Shown: positions 25,893 to 35,334, counted from the first letter of the stretch. The stretch: DNA of 64,000 bases from Thauera aromatica K172 (GCF_003030465.1 NZ_CP028339.1:1054001-1118000); one strand, 5' to 3'. Translations and numbers: made by a program. The notes: generated from the sequence alone by a model not told the origin.

Positions 25893-27161
25893 ATGACAAC
25901 CAAATCCCAAGCCGTGCTCGACTGGATCGACGAGCGTTTTCCGCTCACCTCGACCTGGAAGGCGCATCTGTCCGAGTACTACGCGCCGAAGAACTTCAAC
26001 TTCTGGTACTTCTTCGGTTCGCTGGCGCTGCTCGTGCTGGTGATCCAGATCGTGACCGGCATCTTCCTGGTCATGCACTACAAGCCGGACGCCTCGCTCA
26101 ACGCTGCCGGCGTGCCGGTGGCCTTCGCCAGCGTCGAATACATCATGCGTGAAGTGCCCGGCGGCTGGCTGATCCGCTACCTGCACTCGACCGGCGCGTC
26201 GGCGTTCTTCATCGTCGTCTACCTGCACATGTTCCGCGGCCTGCTCTACGGCTCCTACCGCAAGCCGCGCGAGCTGATCTGGATCTTCGGCACGCTGATC
26301 TTCCTCGTCCTGATGGCGGAAGCCTTCATGGGCTATCTGCTGCCGTGGGGGCAGATGTCGTTCTGGGGGGCGCAGGTCATCGTGAACCTGTTCTCGGCGA
26401 TCCCGCTGATCGGTCCCGACCTGTCGCTGGTGATCCGCGGCGACTACGTCGTCTCCGACGCCACCCTCAACCGCTTCTTCTCCTTCCACGTCATCGCCGT
26501 GCCGCTGGTGCTGATCGGGCTGGTCGTCGCCCACATCGTGGCGCTGCACGAAGTCGGCTCGAACAACCCGGACGGAGTCGAGATCAAGAAGAAGAAGGAC
26601 GCCAACGGCATTCCGCTCGATGGCATCCCGTTCCACCCCTACTACACGGTGAAGGACATCGTCGGCGTCGTCGCCTTCCTGTTCTTCTTCAGTGCGGTGG
26701 TGTTCTTCGCCCCCGAAGGCGGCGGCTACTTCCTCGAGTTCAACAACTTCATCCCCGCCGATCCGCTGAAGACGCCGCCGCACATCGCGCCGGTGTGGTA
26801 CTTCACCCCCTTCTACTCGATCCTGCGCGCGGTGACCTATCCGCTGTTCGGGCTCGACGCCAAGTTCTGGGGCGTGGTGGCGATGGGCGCGTCGGTGGTG
26901 ATCATCGCCTTCCTGCCCTGGCTCGATCGCAGTCCGGTGAAGTCGATGCGGTACAAGGGGCCGATCTTCAAGATCGCCGTGGCCGTCTTCGTGGTGTGCT
27001 TCTTCATCCTCGGCTACCTGGGCGTGCTGCCCCCGACCCCGGGGCGCACCCTGGTGTCGCAGATCTGCTCGGTGCTGTATTTCGCCTTCTTCCTGCTGAT
27101 GCCGTGGTACAGCAAGCTCGACAAGTGCAAACCCGAACCGGAAAGGGTGACTTTCAAATGA
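25893..27161 (+). CDS. petB: Cytochrome b of the bc1 complex
   Basis: 422 aa, eight transmembrane helices, the quinone-binding subunit. Heme ligands are H98 and H112 in helix B and H199 and H214 in helix D. The helix D pair is 15 residues apart, one more than the 14 found in mitochondrial and alphaproteobacterial proteins. The Qo-site PEWY motif reads PVWY (residues 300-303), so the usual glutamate is valine. I recall PVWY as a known beta/gammaproteobacterial form, but this should be checked. It overlaps petC by ATGA, ensuring coupled translation. Confidence 0.96.
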   Translation: MTTKSQAVLDWIDERFPLTSTWKAHLSEYYAPKNFNFWYFFGSLALLVLVIQIVTGIFLVMHYKPDASLNAAGVPVAFASVEYIMREVPGGWLIRYLHSTGASAFFIVVYLHMFRGLLYGSYRKPRELIWIFGTLIFLVLMAEAFMGYLLPWGQMSFWGAQVIVNLFSAIPLIGPDLSLVIRGDYVVSDATLNRFFSFHVIAVPLVLIGLVVAHIVALHEVGSNNPDGVEIKKKKDANGIPLDGIPFHPYYTVKDIVGVVAFLFFFSAVVFFAPEGGGYFLEFNNFIPADPLKTPPHIAPVWYFTPFYSILRAVTYPLFGLDAKFWGVVAMGASVVIIAFLPWLDRSPVKSMRYKGPIFKIAVAVFVVCFFILGYLGVLPPTPGRTLVSQICSVLYFAFFLLMPWYSKLDKCKPEPERVTFK

Positions 27162-27913
27162 AGATGCGTCTACTCAACCTGATCAAGCGCGCAGCGGCGG
27201 CCCTGCTGTTCGCTCCGGCCGTCGCGATGGCGGCCGGCGCCGCCCTGCACCTCGACAAGGCGCCGGTCAGCACCGATCCGGCTGCGCTTCAGCACGGCGC
27301 CAAGCTGTTCGTCAATTACTGCCTGAACTGCCACAGCGCCAGCTTCACGCGCTACAACCAGCTCCAGGAGATCGGTCTGTCCGAGCAGGCGATCCGCGAC
27401 AACCTGATGTTCACCGGCGAGCGCGTCGGCGACCTGATGAAGATCGCGATGCGCCCGGTCGAGTCCAAGGTCTGGTTCGGCGCCGCGCCGCCTGACCTCA
27501 CCCTGGTCGCCCGCCAGCGCGCGTCCGAGTTCGGCAGTGGTGCCGACTGGCTGTACACCTACCTGCGCCAGTTCTATCGCGATCCCGCTCGCCCGACCGG
27601 CTGGAACAACGTCGTCTTCGAGAACGTCGGCATGCCGCATGTGTTCTGGCAGCTGCAGGGCGAGCAGGTGGCGGCGGTCACCGAGAACGCGGACGGCAGC
27701 AAGAAGGTCGAATTGTCGCTCGCCAAGCCGGGACTGCTCGCGCCTGCCGAATACGACAAGGCGGTGGCCGATCTGGTGTCCTTCCTCGTCTGGATGGGCG
27801 AGCCGGTGGCAGAGAAACGCAAGACGATCGGTGCCGTGGTGCTGATCTTCCTTGCCGGCTTGTTCGTGCTCAGCTATGCGCTGAAGAAGAACTACTGGAA
27901 GGACATTCATTGA
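27158..27913 (+). CDS. petC: Cytochrome c1 of the bc1 complex
   Basis: 251 aa. A signal peptide (RAAAALLFAPAVAMAAG, ~11-27) precedes a c-type heme site CLNCH (C55, C58, H59). M159 in NVGMPHVFW is the probable sixth ligand. A single C-terminal helix (~224-243) anchors it in the membrane with the short tail KKNYWKDIH. It passes electrons from the Rieske protein to soluble or membrane cytochrome c. The start overlaps the petB stop. An intrinsic terminator follows before sspA. Confidence 0.95.
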   Translation: MKMRLLNLIKRAAAALLFAPAVAMAAGAALHLDKAPVSTDPAALQHGAKLFVNYCLNCHSASFTRYNQLQEIGLSEQAIRDNLMFTGERVGDLMKIAMRPVESKVWFGAAPPDLTLVARQRASEFGSGADWLYTYLRQFYRDPARPTGWNNVVFENVGMPHVFWQLQGEQVAAVTENADGSKKVELSLAKPGLLAPAEYDKAVADLVSFLVWMGEPVAEKRKTIGAVVLIFLAGLFVLSYALKKNYWKDIH

Positions 27914-27962
27914 TCCTTGTCGCGGTGGGCCGCAAGGCCGTCTAGCGCGCCCTGGCCCCAGA

Positions 27963-27999
27963 CGCACCACGCGAAACCGCGTGGTGCGCTTTTGCTTTT
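27963..27999 (+). terminator. Intrinsic terminator after petABC
   Basis: 11-bp perfect stem CGCACCACGCG (27963-27973) / CGCGTGGTGCG (27978-27988), AAAC loop, then CTTTTGCTTTT. It lies 49 bp after petC and 21 bp before sspA, so it should end or weaken read-through into the ssp genes. Confidence 0.9.
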
Positions 28000-28020
28000 G
28001 AATTCCGGAGTGGCAACATC

Positions 28021-28617
28021 ATGATGAACCTGTATTCCGGCACGACCGATCCGTTCAGTCACCGCTGCCGGATCGTGCTGTTCGAAAAGGGAATGGACTT
28101 CGAGGTCATCGACGTCGATCTCTACAACAAACCCGAAGACATCGCCGTCATCAACCCCTACAACCGCGTGCCGGTGCTGGTCGATCGCGACCTCGTGCTG
28201 TACGAGGCCAACATCATCAACGAGTACATCGACGAGCGCTTCCCGCATCCGCAGCTGATGCCGCCCGACCCGATCATGCGCGCGCGCGCGCGCCAGTTGC
28301 TGCACACGTTCGAGCAGGAGCTGTTCACCCACCTCGAAGCGCTCGAGGCCGCACAGAAGGGCGTCGACAAGGTCCGGGTCCATGTGCGCGACCACCTGAC
28401 CCAGCTCGCCCCGGTGTTCACCAAGCAGAAGTACATGCTGGGCGACGAATTTTCCATGCTCGACGTGGCGATCGCGCCCCTGCTGTGGCGCCTCGAGCAC
28501 TACGGCATCGAGTTGCCGAAAGCCGCCGCGCCGCTCATGAAGTACGCCGAGCGCATTTTCAGCCGTCAGGGTTTCATCGATGCGCTGACGCCGTCCGAAA
28601 AGGTCATGCGCCGTTGA
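28021..28617 (+). CDS. sspA: Stringent starvation protein A, GST-fold RNA polymerase-associated protein
   Basis: 198 aa. Thioredoxin-like N-terminal domain (LYSGTTDPFSHRCRIVLFEKG) and all-helical GST C-terminal domain. The fold is that of glutathione transferase, but SspA proteins act by binding RNA polymerase and have no GST activity. NPYNRVPVLVDRDLVLYEA is the family hallmark. GGAG lies upstream; a second ATG directly follows the first. It sits between petABC and sspB, a very common order in beta- and gammaproteobacteria. Confidence 0.93.
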   Translation: MMNLYSGTTDPFSHRCRIVLFEKGMDFEVIDVDLYNKPEDIAVINPYNRVPVLVDRDLVLYEANIINEYIDERFPHPQLMPPDPIMRARARQLLHTFEQELFTHLEALEAAQKGVDKVRVHVRDHLTQLAPVFTKQKYMLGDEFSMLDVAIAPLLWRLEHYGIELPKAAAPLMKYAERIFSRQGFIDALTPSEKVMRR

Positions 28618-28681
28618 GGGGCCGACCTGAAGCGGGGAGAGCGGGGGCGCGAGCGCGCTCCGCCTCCCCTGTGGAGATCCG

Positions 28682-29125
28682 ATGACGACTGTCTCGACCA
28701 AGCCTTACCTGCTGCGCGCCATCTGGGAGTGGTGCGTCGACCAGGGGTTCACCCCTTACCTCGCGACCCGGGTCGATGGGCAGACGCGGGTTCCCCCCGG
28801 CTATGCCCGCGACGGCCAGCTGGTGCTGAATCTCTCGCCCGATGCGACCTCCCAGCTCCAGATGGACAACGACACCATCTCCTTCCAGGCCCGCTTCGGC
28901 GGCGCCGCCCATGCGCTGGTGATTCCGGTGGCGAACGTGATCGCCATCTATGCACGCGAAAATGGCCAGGGCATGGCGTTCGAGCCCGAGGAGGATGAGG
29001 CCGGCGAGGGGCCGGTCGAAGACATGGCCGAGGCCGGTGCCGAACTCGCGCAGGAACGCAGCGACGCGCCGTCGGCCGACACTCCGCGCCCTGCGCGCGG
29101 GAGCCATCTGAAGGTCGTGAAGTAA
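28682..29125 (+). CDS. sspB: ClpXP adaptor protein SspB
   Basis: 147 aa. It delivers ssrA-tagged and other proteins to ClpXP. The folded substrate-binding domain covers ~6-100 (RAIWEWCVDQGFTPYL; SFQARFGG). A flexible acidic tail follows, and the last residues RGSHLKVVK match the ClpX-docking XB motif. It is 64 bp downstream of sspA. Confidence 0.94.
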   Translation: MTTVSTKPYLLRAIWEWCVDQGFTPYLATRVDGQTRVPPGYARDGQLVLNLSPDATSQLQMDNDTISFQARFGGAAHALVIPVANVIAIYARENGQGMAFEPEEDEAGEGPVEDMAEAGAELAQERSDAPSADTPRPARGSHLKVVK

Positions 29126-29135
29126 GGAGAGACGG

Positions 29136-29618
29136 ATGCCGGACCTGGTGTGGAGCGACGAACTCGAGAACGATCTCGCGCCGATGGACGACACCCATCG
29201 CGAATTCGTCGCCAGTTACAACGCGCTGCTCGCGGCCGCGCCGGAAGACATGCTGGCCGCGTTCGACACGCTGGTCGCGCAGGCGAAGGCGCATTTCGAC
29301 CTCGAAAACGGCTGGATGGAGGCGGTCGACTTCCCCGGCTGCCACCGCGCCGAGCACGACCGCGTGCTGGCGGTGATGCAGGACGTCCGCCAGCGCATGG
29401 CGCGCGGCGACCTGTTCTTCGCCAGGCGCCTGATCGAAGAGCTGCCGGCGTGGTTCCGCAATCATGTCAACGGCATGGATGCGGCGCTCGCCTTCCATCT
29501 CGCGAGCATCGGCTTCGACGTCGCCAGCGGCACCTGCTCGCCGCCGCTCGATGCGGCGGGCGGCGCGCGCGGCTGCGCCTGCGCCGTGCTCAGCGCGGAA
29601 GACGGAACGGAAAACTGA
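29136..29618 (+). CDS. Bacteriohemerythrin
   Basis: 160 aa, a single-domain diiron oxygen-binding protein. All seven expected ligands are visible: H21, H53, E57, H70, H74, H110 and D115 (HFDLE, HRAEH, HVNGMD patterns). It may buffer oxygen or serve as a sensor in the cytoplasm. After ~125 the Cys-rich tail (CSPPL, CACAV) is outside the hemerythrin fold and not recognised. It starts 10 bp after sspB with AAGGAGA upstream, and its 3' end overlaps dadA on the other strand by 29 bp. Confidence 0.9.
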   Translation: MPDLVWSDELENDLAPMDDTHREFVASYNALLAAAPEDMLAAFDTLVAQAKAHFDLENGWMEAVDFPGCHRAEHDRVLAVMQDVRQRMARGDLFFARRLIEELPAWFRNHVNGMDAALAFHLASIGFDVASGTCSPPLDAAGGARGCACAVLSAEDGTEN

Positions 29619-30852
29619 GCGGCGGAGTGCGTCCGCACATCAGCTCGGCGAGCGCTGCCGCCGAGCCGCAGGCCAGGGTCCACCCCAGGGTGCCGTGCCC
29701 GGTGTTGAACCACAGGTTCGGCGCCCGCCCCCGGCCGATCACCGGAAGGTTGCCCGGCGTCGCCGGTCGCAGCCCGGCCCAGGGTTCGACCCGCTGCTCG
29801 TCGATCGCCCCCGGGAAGCGGTTGTTCACCCACTCCAGAATGGGGCGGATGCGCTCGCTGCGGATGCGGGTGTCGAAACCGTTCAGTTCCGCGGTGCCGG
29901 CGACGCGCAGGCGGTCTCCCAGGCGCGAGCACACGATGCGGCGCGATTCGTCGGTGAGGCTGACGCTCGGTGCCCGCGCCGGATCGAGCAGCGGCGCGGT
30001 GATCGAATAGCCCTTGACCGGATAAATCGGCAGGCGCTCGCCCAGCGGCGCGACCAGGCGCGGGCCGTAGCTGCCGAGGCAGACCACGTAGGCATCGGCG
30101 CGCAGCGCGCTGTGCCGTCCTTGCGCATCGCACACTTCGACACTTTCGATACCCTTGCCGGGGCTGCTGCGCAGGCCACGGATCGCACTGTCCCAGTGCA
30201 GGTTGGCGCCGTTTTCCTGCAATCGGGCGGCGAGCTCGCGGGTGAAGCGGAACGCGTCGCCCGACTCGTCGCCGGGAGCGAACAGGCCGCCGGCGAGGGT
30301 TTCGGCGCCGGCGGCGAGTGCCGGTTCGAGGGCGAGGCACTCGGCCCGGCTGCAGACGCGGGCCTCGATCCCGAACCGCTCCAGCTGGCGGGCGCGTGCC
30401 GGCGCCTGGGCGAACTCGCGCGGAGTGTGGAACAGATGGAGGATGCCGCGTTCGAGCTGATCGTACTGCAGCCCGGTGCGGGCGCGCAGTTCGCGCAGGC
30501 GCTCGCCGCTCCATAGCGCCAGCGCGGCGATCGCCGCGGTATTGCGGTGGGCGCGGGCAGGCAGGCATTCGAACAGGAAGCGCGCCCCCCACAGCCACTG
30601 CGCGGGGTCGGTGGTGGGGCGGAACTTGAGCGGGGCGTCGTCGCGCCCCAGCCAGCGCAGCACCTGCAGCGGTGCCCCCGGGTTGGCCCACGGCTCGGGG
30701 TGGCTGATCGAGATCTGCCCGCCGTTGGCGAAGCTGGTTTCGAGCGCCGGCCCGGGCTGGCGATCGACGATGCTGACGCCGAAACCGGCCTGCTGCAGAT
30801 ACCAGGCGGTCGTGACGCCGGACAGGCCGGCGCCGAGAACCATGACATGCAT
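29590..30852 (-). CDS. dadA: D-amino acid dehydrogenase small subunit
   Basis: 420 aa. A FAD enzyme that oxidises D-amino acids to 2-oxo acids at the inner membrane and passes electrons to the quinone pool. The N-terminal dinucleotide-binding motif is VLGAGLSGVTTAWYL, followed by FANGGQISISHPEPWANPG, typical of DadA. The C-terminal part has PVKGYSIT and WAGLRPATPGNLPVIG ... HGTLGWTLACGSA. The ATG at 30852 lacks a clear Shine-Dalgarno; another ATG three codons in is an alternative. It usually partners with an alanine racemase (DadX), which is not found here. Confidence 0.93.
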   Translation of the reverse strand: MHVMVLGAGLSGVTTAWYLQQAGFGVSIVDRQPGPALETSFANGGQISISHPEPWANPGAPLQVLRWLGRDDAPLKFRPTTDPAQWLWGARFLFECLPARAHRNTAAIAALALWSGERLRELRARTGLQYDQLERGILHLFHTPREFAQAPARARQLERFGIEARVCSRAECLALEPALAAGAETLAGGLFAPGDESGDAFRFTRELAARLQENGANLHWDSAIRGLRSSPGKGIESVEVCDAQGRHSALRADAYVVCLGSYGPRLVAPLGERLPIYPVKGYSITAPLLDPARAPSVSLTDESRRIVCSRLGDRLRVAGTAELNGFDTRIRSERIRPILEWVNNRFPGAIDEQRVEPWAGLRPATPGNLPVIGRGRAPNLWFNTGHGTLGWTLACGSAAALAELMCGRTPPLSFPFRLPR

Positions 30853-30870
30853 GTAAGGTCGGGGTGCGGT

Positions 30871-30905
30871 GGGTTGGAAAGCCGGGTTGGGAAGCCGGGT
30901 TGGGG
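30871..30905. repeat. Tandem 13-nt repeat upstream of dadA
   Basis: GGGTTGGAAAGCC, then GGGTTGGGAAGCC, then a partial GGGTTGGGG: 2.7 copies with one mismatch. It lies 18 bp before the dadA start, in the leader on the minus strand. Confidence 0.75.
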
Positions 30906-31112
30906 CGGACGCTGGGTGCGCCTGGGCGGTGAGCGGCCGGCGGCCGCTGGCGCAGCCCGGAGCCGGATCTGCGCAGCGGCGCGACGGAGGCGTCGATGAT
31001 AACCGCTCGCCGCCCGCGGTGAAACCGGATGCGGGCTGAAAGCCGTGCGCTCGGGGCGCGGAACCGCGATAATCCGCCCTTGTCCGTAAAGTCCGTGTTC
31101 CGGGAGTTTCTC

Positions 31113-32114
31113 ATGCGCCGTGTCACCCTCACCCAGTTCCTGATCGAGCAGCAGCGCGCCGGCCGCATCACCGCCGACTTGCGCCTCCTGATCGAGGTCG
31201 TCGCGCGTGCGGTCAAGGCGATCAGCGTCAACATCTCGAAGGGCGCGCTCGCCGGCGTGCTCGGCGAAGCCGGCACCGACAACGTCCAGGGCGAGGCGCA
31301 GAAGAAGCTCGATGTGATCGCCAACGAAATCCTGCTGCAGGCCAACGAATGGGGCGGCCATCTCGCCGCGATGGCCTCCGAAGAGGTCGAGACCGTGCAC
31401 CAGATCCCCTTCGATTATCCGAAGGGCGGCTTCCTGCTGCTGTTCGATCCGCTCGACGGCTCGTCCAACATCGACGTCAATATTTCGGTGGGCACCATCT
31501 TCTCGGTGCTGCGCAACCCGCCGGGCGAGGCCGAGCCCACCGAGGGCAGCTTCCTCCAGCCGGGGCGCGAGCAGGTCGCTGCCGGCTACGCGGTGTATGG
31601 CCCCTCGACCCAGTTCATCCTCACCGTAGGCAAGGGCGTGCATGGGTTCACGCTCGACCGCGAGATGGGCAGCTTCATCTACACCCAGCCCTACCTGACG
31701 ATTCCGGCCGACACCCACGAGTTCGCGATCAACGCTTCGAATGCGCGCTTCTGGGAAGCTCCGGTGAAGCGCTACGTCGACGAGATGGTGGAAGGCAAGG
31801 CCGGCCCGCTGGGCAAGGACTACAACATGCGCTGGGTGGCCTCGATGGTCGCCGACGTGCACCGCATCCTCACCCGCGGCGGCGTGTTCATGTACCCGAT
31901 GGACGAGAAGTGCCGCCACCAGGGTGGCAAGCTGCGGCTGATGTACGAGGCCAATCCGATGGCGATGCTGGTGGAACAGGCCGGGGGGGCGGCGACAACC
32001 GGACGCGAGCGCATTCTCGACGTCCAGCCGCTCAAGCTGCACCAGCGGGTGCCGGTGATCCTCGGCTCCAAGAACGAGGTCGAGCGGGTGACCGGATACC
32101 ACCGCGAACCCTGA
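31113..32114 (+). CDS. fbp: Fructose-1,6-bisphosphatase class I
   Basis: 333 aa. It hydrolyses fructose 1,6-bisphosphate to fructose 6-phosphate in gluconeogenesis. The metal site [13 protein letters not shown] (D112, D115), MASEE, and sugar-phosphate site residues such as [19 protein letters not shown] are present. The ATG at 31113 follows GGGAG; an upstream in-frame start at 31029 would lie over a GATAAT hexamer (31068-31073), a likely -10, which supports the shorter form. A TamA gene follows after 14 bp. Confidence 0.95.
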   Translation: MRRVTLTQFLIEQQRAGRITADLRLLIEVVARAVKAISVNISKGALAGVLGEAGTDNVQGEAQKKLDVIANEILLQANEWGGHLAAMASEEVETVHQIPFDYPKGGFLLLFDPLDGSSNIDVNISVGTIFSVLRNPPGEAEPTEGSFLQPGREQVAAGYAVYGPSTQFILTVGKGVHGFTLDREMGSFIYTQPYLTIPADTHEFAINASNARFWEAPVKRYVDEMVEGKAGPLGKDYNMRWVASMVADVHRILTRGGVFMYPMDEKCRHQGGKLRLMYEANPMAMLVEQAGGAATTGRERILDVQPLKLHQRVPVILGSKNEVERVTGYHREP

Positions 32115-32128
32115 GCGGGAGGCGGATC

Positions 32129-33883
32129 GTGCCCGTGCCGCACCGATGGCTGCGTGCGCTGGCGCTGTCGGTGGCGGCAGCGGCCGGCGCGGGGGGCACG
32201 GCTCAGGCCCAGGAGGTGCTGGCGGTCCGGCTCGAGGCTCCAGATGCGCTGCGGCCGCTGCTCGAGCGCCACGTCCGCCTGCTCCAGCGCGACGGGACGG
32301 CCCTGCCCGACGAAGCGGCCGACCGCGCGGCGATGATCCGCCGTGCACGGCGCGAAATCGCCGAGCTGCTGGCGACCGAAGGGTATTTCAGCCCCGCCAC
32401 CCGCATCGATCGCCGCGATGCGCCGCGGTGGACGGTCGAAGTCGAACCGGGTCCGCGCACCGAAGTCGCCGAAGTGCGCATCGAGTTCGAGGGCGAGATC
32501 GCCGCGGCCGCCGGCAGTGGCGGGGTCGAACCCCTCGACGCCTTGCGCGCGCGCTGGAGCCTGCCGGTGGGGGCGCCTTTCCGCCAGTCGGACTGGGACG
32601 GCGCCAAGCAGGGCCTGCTCGATGCGGTCAGCACGCGCCGCTACGCGGTCGCCCGCATCGCCCGCAGCCGCGCCGAGATCGACCCCGAAACCGCGCGTGC
32701 ACGGCTGACGGTGACGGTGGACAGCGGCCCGGCGTTCTACCTCGGGGAACTGGTCGTCGAAGGCCTCCAGCATCTGCCCGCCGACCTGGTTACGCGCTAC
32801 AGCCTGCTGCGCAAGGGCGCGCCGTACGACCGCGAGCAGCTGCTGGCCTTCCAGACCGGGCTGCAGAACACGCCGCACTTCGGTTCGGTGATCGTCGATA
32901 TCGAGCGTGATCCGGCACGGGCCGCGGCGGCGCCGGTGCGGGTCCAGGTGACCGAGGCGCTGCCCAGGCATTTCGGCGTCGGCGCCGGCTATTCGACCAA
33001 TACCGGGGCGCGGGTCGAAGCGTCCTATCGCGACGTCAATTTGCGCCGGCGCGGCTGGGAACTGTCCACCGGCCTGCGTCTGGAGCAGCGCCGCCACGCC
33101 CTTTACGCCGACGTTTTCCTGCCGCCGCGGGGCCGTCATCGCGACAGCTTCGGCGCCCTGCTCGAGGGCAGCGACCTCGAAGGGCTGAAAGTGACTTCGC
33201 AGGCGCTGGGGGCGGCGCGCATCGAAACCCGTGGCGACATCGAGACCCGGCTCGCGCTGCGCCTGCAGCATGAAAAGATCGAGCCGAGCGGGGCACCAGC
33301 CCAGTCGAACAACACCTTGACCGCCAACTGGACGTGGACGAAGCGGGCCGTCGATCAGCTCCTCGACCCGACCCGTGGCTACGTGCTCGAGTTCCAGGTC
33401 GGCGGGGGGGCGGCGGTCGCCCTTGCCGAGCAGGATTTCGTCCGCCTCTATTCGCGCTTCGTGCGTTACTGGCCGGTCCGCGGCAGCGACGTCTTCATCC
33501 TGCGCGCCGAAGGGGGCGTCACCCTCGCCGACAGCCGCGAAGGTATTCCGCAGGACTTCCTCTTCCGGGCCGGCGGCGCCCAGTCGGTGCGCGGCTACGA
33601 CTACCAGAGCCTGGGCGTCCGCGAAGGCGGGGCCACGGTCGGCGGGCGCTATCTGGGCACGCTCAGTGCCGAGTATGTGCACTGGTTCCGGCCGCAATGG
33701 GGGGCGGCCTTCTTCGTCGATGCCGGCGACGCGACCGACTCCCGCACCGACTTCGATGCGCACGCCGGCTACGGTGTCGGCGCACGCTGGCGCAGCCCGG
33801 CCGGACCGCTGGCGATCGACCTCACATGGGGGGAGCGGGAGCGCCGGCTGCGGCTGCACTTCGGCGTGGCGATCGCGTTCTGA
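32129..33883 (+). CDS. tamA: TamA-like Omp85 outer membrane assembly protein
   Basis: 584 aa from GTG 32129 with GGGAGG upstream. A signal peptide (LALSVAAAAGAGGTAQAQ, ends ~28) leads into three POTRA-type periplasmic domains (~29-275), then a 16-strand Omp85 barrel ending in the aromatic-type terminus GVAIAF. The Omp85 signature VRGY occurs in AQSVRGYDYQSLG. The TAM complex helps insert outer membrane proteins and, with TamB, may move phospholipids. No tamB follows: the next gene is convergent pncB. It is 14 bp after fbp and may share its transcript. Confidence 0.9.
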   Translation: MPVPHRWLRALALSVAAAAGAGGTAQAQEVLAVRLEAPDALRPLLERHVRLLQRDGTALPDEAADRAAMIRRARREIAELLATEGYFSPATRIDRRDAPRWTVEVEPGPRTEVAEVRIEFEGEIAAAAGSGGVEPLDALRARWSLPVGAPFRQSDWDGAKQGLLDAVSTRRYAVARIARSRAEIDPETARARLTVTVDSGPAFYLGELVVEGLQHLPADLVTRYSLLRKGAPYDREQLLAFQTGLQNTPHFGSVIVDIERDPARAAAAPVRVQVTEALPRHFGVGAGYSTNTGARVEASYRDVNLRRRGWELSTGLRLEQRRHALYADVFLPPRGRHRDSFGALLEGSDLEGLKVTSQALGAARIETRGDIETRLALRLQHEKIEPSGAPAQSNNTLTANWTWTKRAVDQLLDPTRGYVLEFQVGGGAAVALAEQDFVRLYSRFVRYWPVRGSDVFILRAEGGVTLADSREGIPQDFLFRAGGAQSVRGYDYQSLGVREGGATVGGRYLGTLSAEYVHWFRPQWGAAFFVDAGDATDSRTDFDAHAGYGVGARWRSPAGPLAIDLTWGERERRLRLHFGVAIAF

Positions 33884-33987
33884 GCATCCCCACCGCGGCA
33901 CGCGGCGGAAGGCGTCCGGAAAGGATGCAATCGGCCGCAATACGCTCCTTTGAATGTGCGCCCGCTCAGTGTGCAGCCGGCAGTCCC

Positions 33988-35334
33988 TCAGTGCGGCCGG
34001 CGGTCCACTTCTGCGGCCAAGGCCTGCAGCGCCGGCGAGATGTGCACAGGATAGGACTCGCCTGCCGCGGCGGCCTCCAGCCGGCGCAAGGCATCCGGCA
34101 GGCGGGTGAGGTTGGCGGCGGCATCGCCGCGGAGGGCGTCGAGCGCCGGGGACGCGGCCAGGCGCGCGCCGCCGCGCAGCACCGGCTGGAGCAGCGCGAC
34201 GGCGCCGGCGGGCGGCGGCTCCCCGATGAGGGTGACGTGGTCGCACAGGAGCGAACCGTCGGCCGCGAAGCGGCGATACACCTGCTTCGCGCCGGGCCAG
34301 GTGGCCTTGCCTTCGGAGCGTTTGCGTCGCGGCACGCCGGCATAGCTTTGCAGCTTGTAGGCCGAGTCGAGCGCGGGCGCGTCGGCCGAGGTGGTGAGCT
34401 GGGTGCCGATGCCGAAACCGTCGATCGGTGCCCCGGCGGCGAGCAACGCGGCGATGCGGTGCTCGTCGAGGTTGCCGCTGGCGAAAATGCCGACCTCGGC
34501 GAGGCCGCCGGCATCGAAGATGGCGCGTACCCGGCGCGCATGGGCCGCGAGGTCGCCGCTGTCGATCCGCACTGCGACCAGTTGGGCGCCGCGTGCCTTC
34601 AGCGCCGGAGCGAGGGCGACGACCTTGGCCGCGGCGGCCTCGGTGTCGTAGGTGTCGATCAGCAGGGTCACGCGGCTCGGCTGCGATGCCGCGAACTGGG
34701 TGAAGGCCTCGCTTTCGAACGGATGCGCCTCGATGTAGGCGTGCGCCATGGTGCCGAACACGGGGACGCCGAAGCGCTGGCCGGCGAGCACCGTGGCGCT
34801 GCCGGCAAAGCCGGCGAGGTAGCTCGCGCGGGCGGCGAGCACCCCCGCTTCGGCGCCGTGGGCACGGCGCAGGCCGAAGTCGACGAGCAGCTTGCCGGGG
34901 GCGGCGAGCACGCAGCGCGCGGCCTTGGTTGCGATCAGGGTGGAGAAGTTGAGCAGGTTGAGCAGCCGGCTCTCGACGAACTGCGCTTCACCGATCGGCG
35001 CCTCGACGCGCAGGATCGGCTCGTCGGCGAAGAACACCGTGCCCTCGCTCATCGCATCGACGTCACCGCTGAAGCGAAAGCCGCGCAGCCAGTCGAGGAA
35101 GGCGGGCTTGAAGCGGCCGCTTCCGCTCAGCCAGGCGAGTTCGTCGGCAGTGAAGCGGAGGCGCTCGAGGTAGTCGAGCGCCTGTTCGAGGCCGGCAGCG
35201 ACCAGGAAGTTGCGCTGCGGCGGGAGGGCGCGGACGAACAGTTCGAACACCGCGCGCTCGCCCATGCCTTCGTCGAAATAGGCCTGCAGCATGGTCAGTT
35301 CGTAGAGGTCGGTGAGCAGCGCGCTGTCGTTCAT
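33988..35334 (-). CDS. pncB: Nicotinate phosphoribosyltransferase
   Basis: 448 aa from ATG 35334. It makes nicotinate mononucleotide from nicotinate and PRPP for NAD salvage. Family features: LLTDLYELTMLQAYFDEGM at the N terminus, FVESRLLNLLNFSTLIATKA, FGLRRAHGAEAGVLAARASYLAG, GTMAHAYIEAH (active-site His region), and DSGDLAAHARRVR. It overlaps pncA by ATGA (35331-35334), so nicotinamide is deamidated and then phosphoribosylated by products of one operon. Its 3' end faces tamA across about 100 bp with no clear terminator. Confidence 0.94.
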   Translation of the reverse strand: MNDSALLTDLYELTMLQAYFDEGMGERAVFELFVRALPPQRNFLVAAGLEQALDYLERLRFTADELAWLSGSGRFKPAFLDWLRGFRFSGDVDAMSEGTVFFADEPILRVEAPIGEAQFVESRLLNLLNFSTLIATKAARCVLAAPGKLLVDFGLRRAHGAEAGVLAARASYLAGFAGSATVLAGQRFGVPVFGTMAHAYIEAHPFESEAFTQFAASQPSRVTLLIDTYDTEAAAAKVVALAPALKARGAQLVAVRIDSGDLAAHARRVRAIFDAGGLAEVGIFASGNLDEHRIAALLAAGAPIDGFGIGTQLTTSADAPALDSAYKLQSYAGVPRRKRSEGKATWPGAKQVYRRFAADGSLLCDHVTLIGEPPPAGAVALLQPVLRGGARLAASPALDALRGDAAANLTRLPDALRRLEAAAAGESYPVHISPALQALAAEVDRRPH

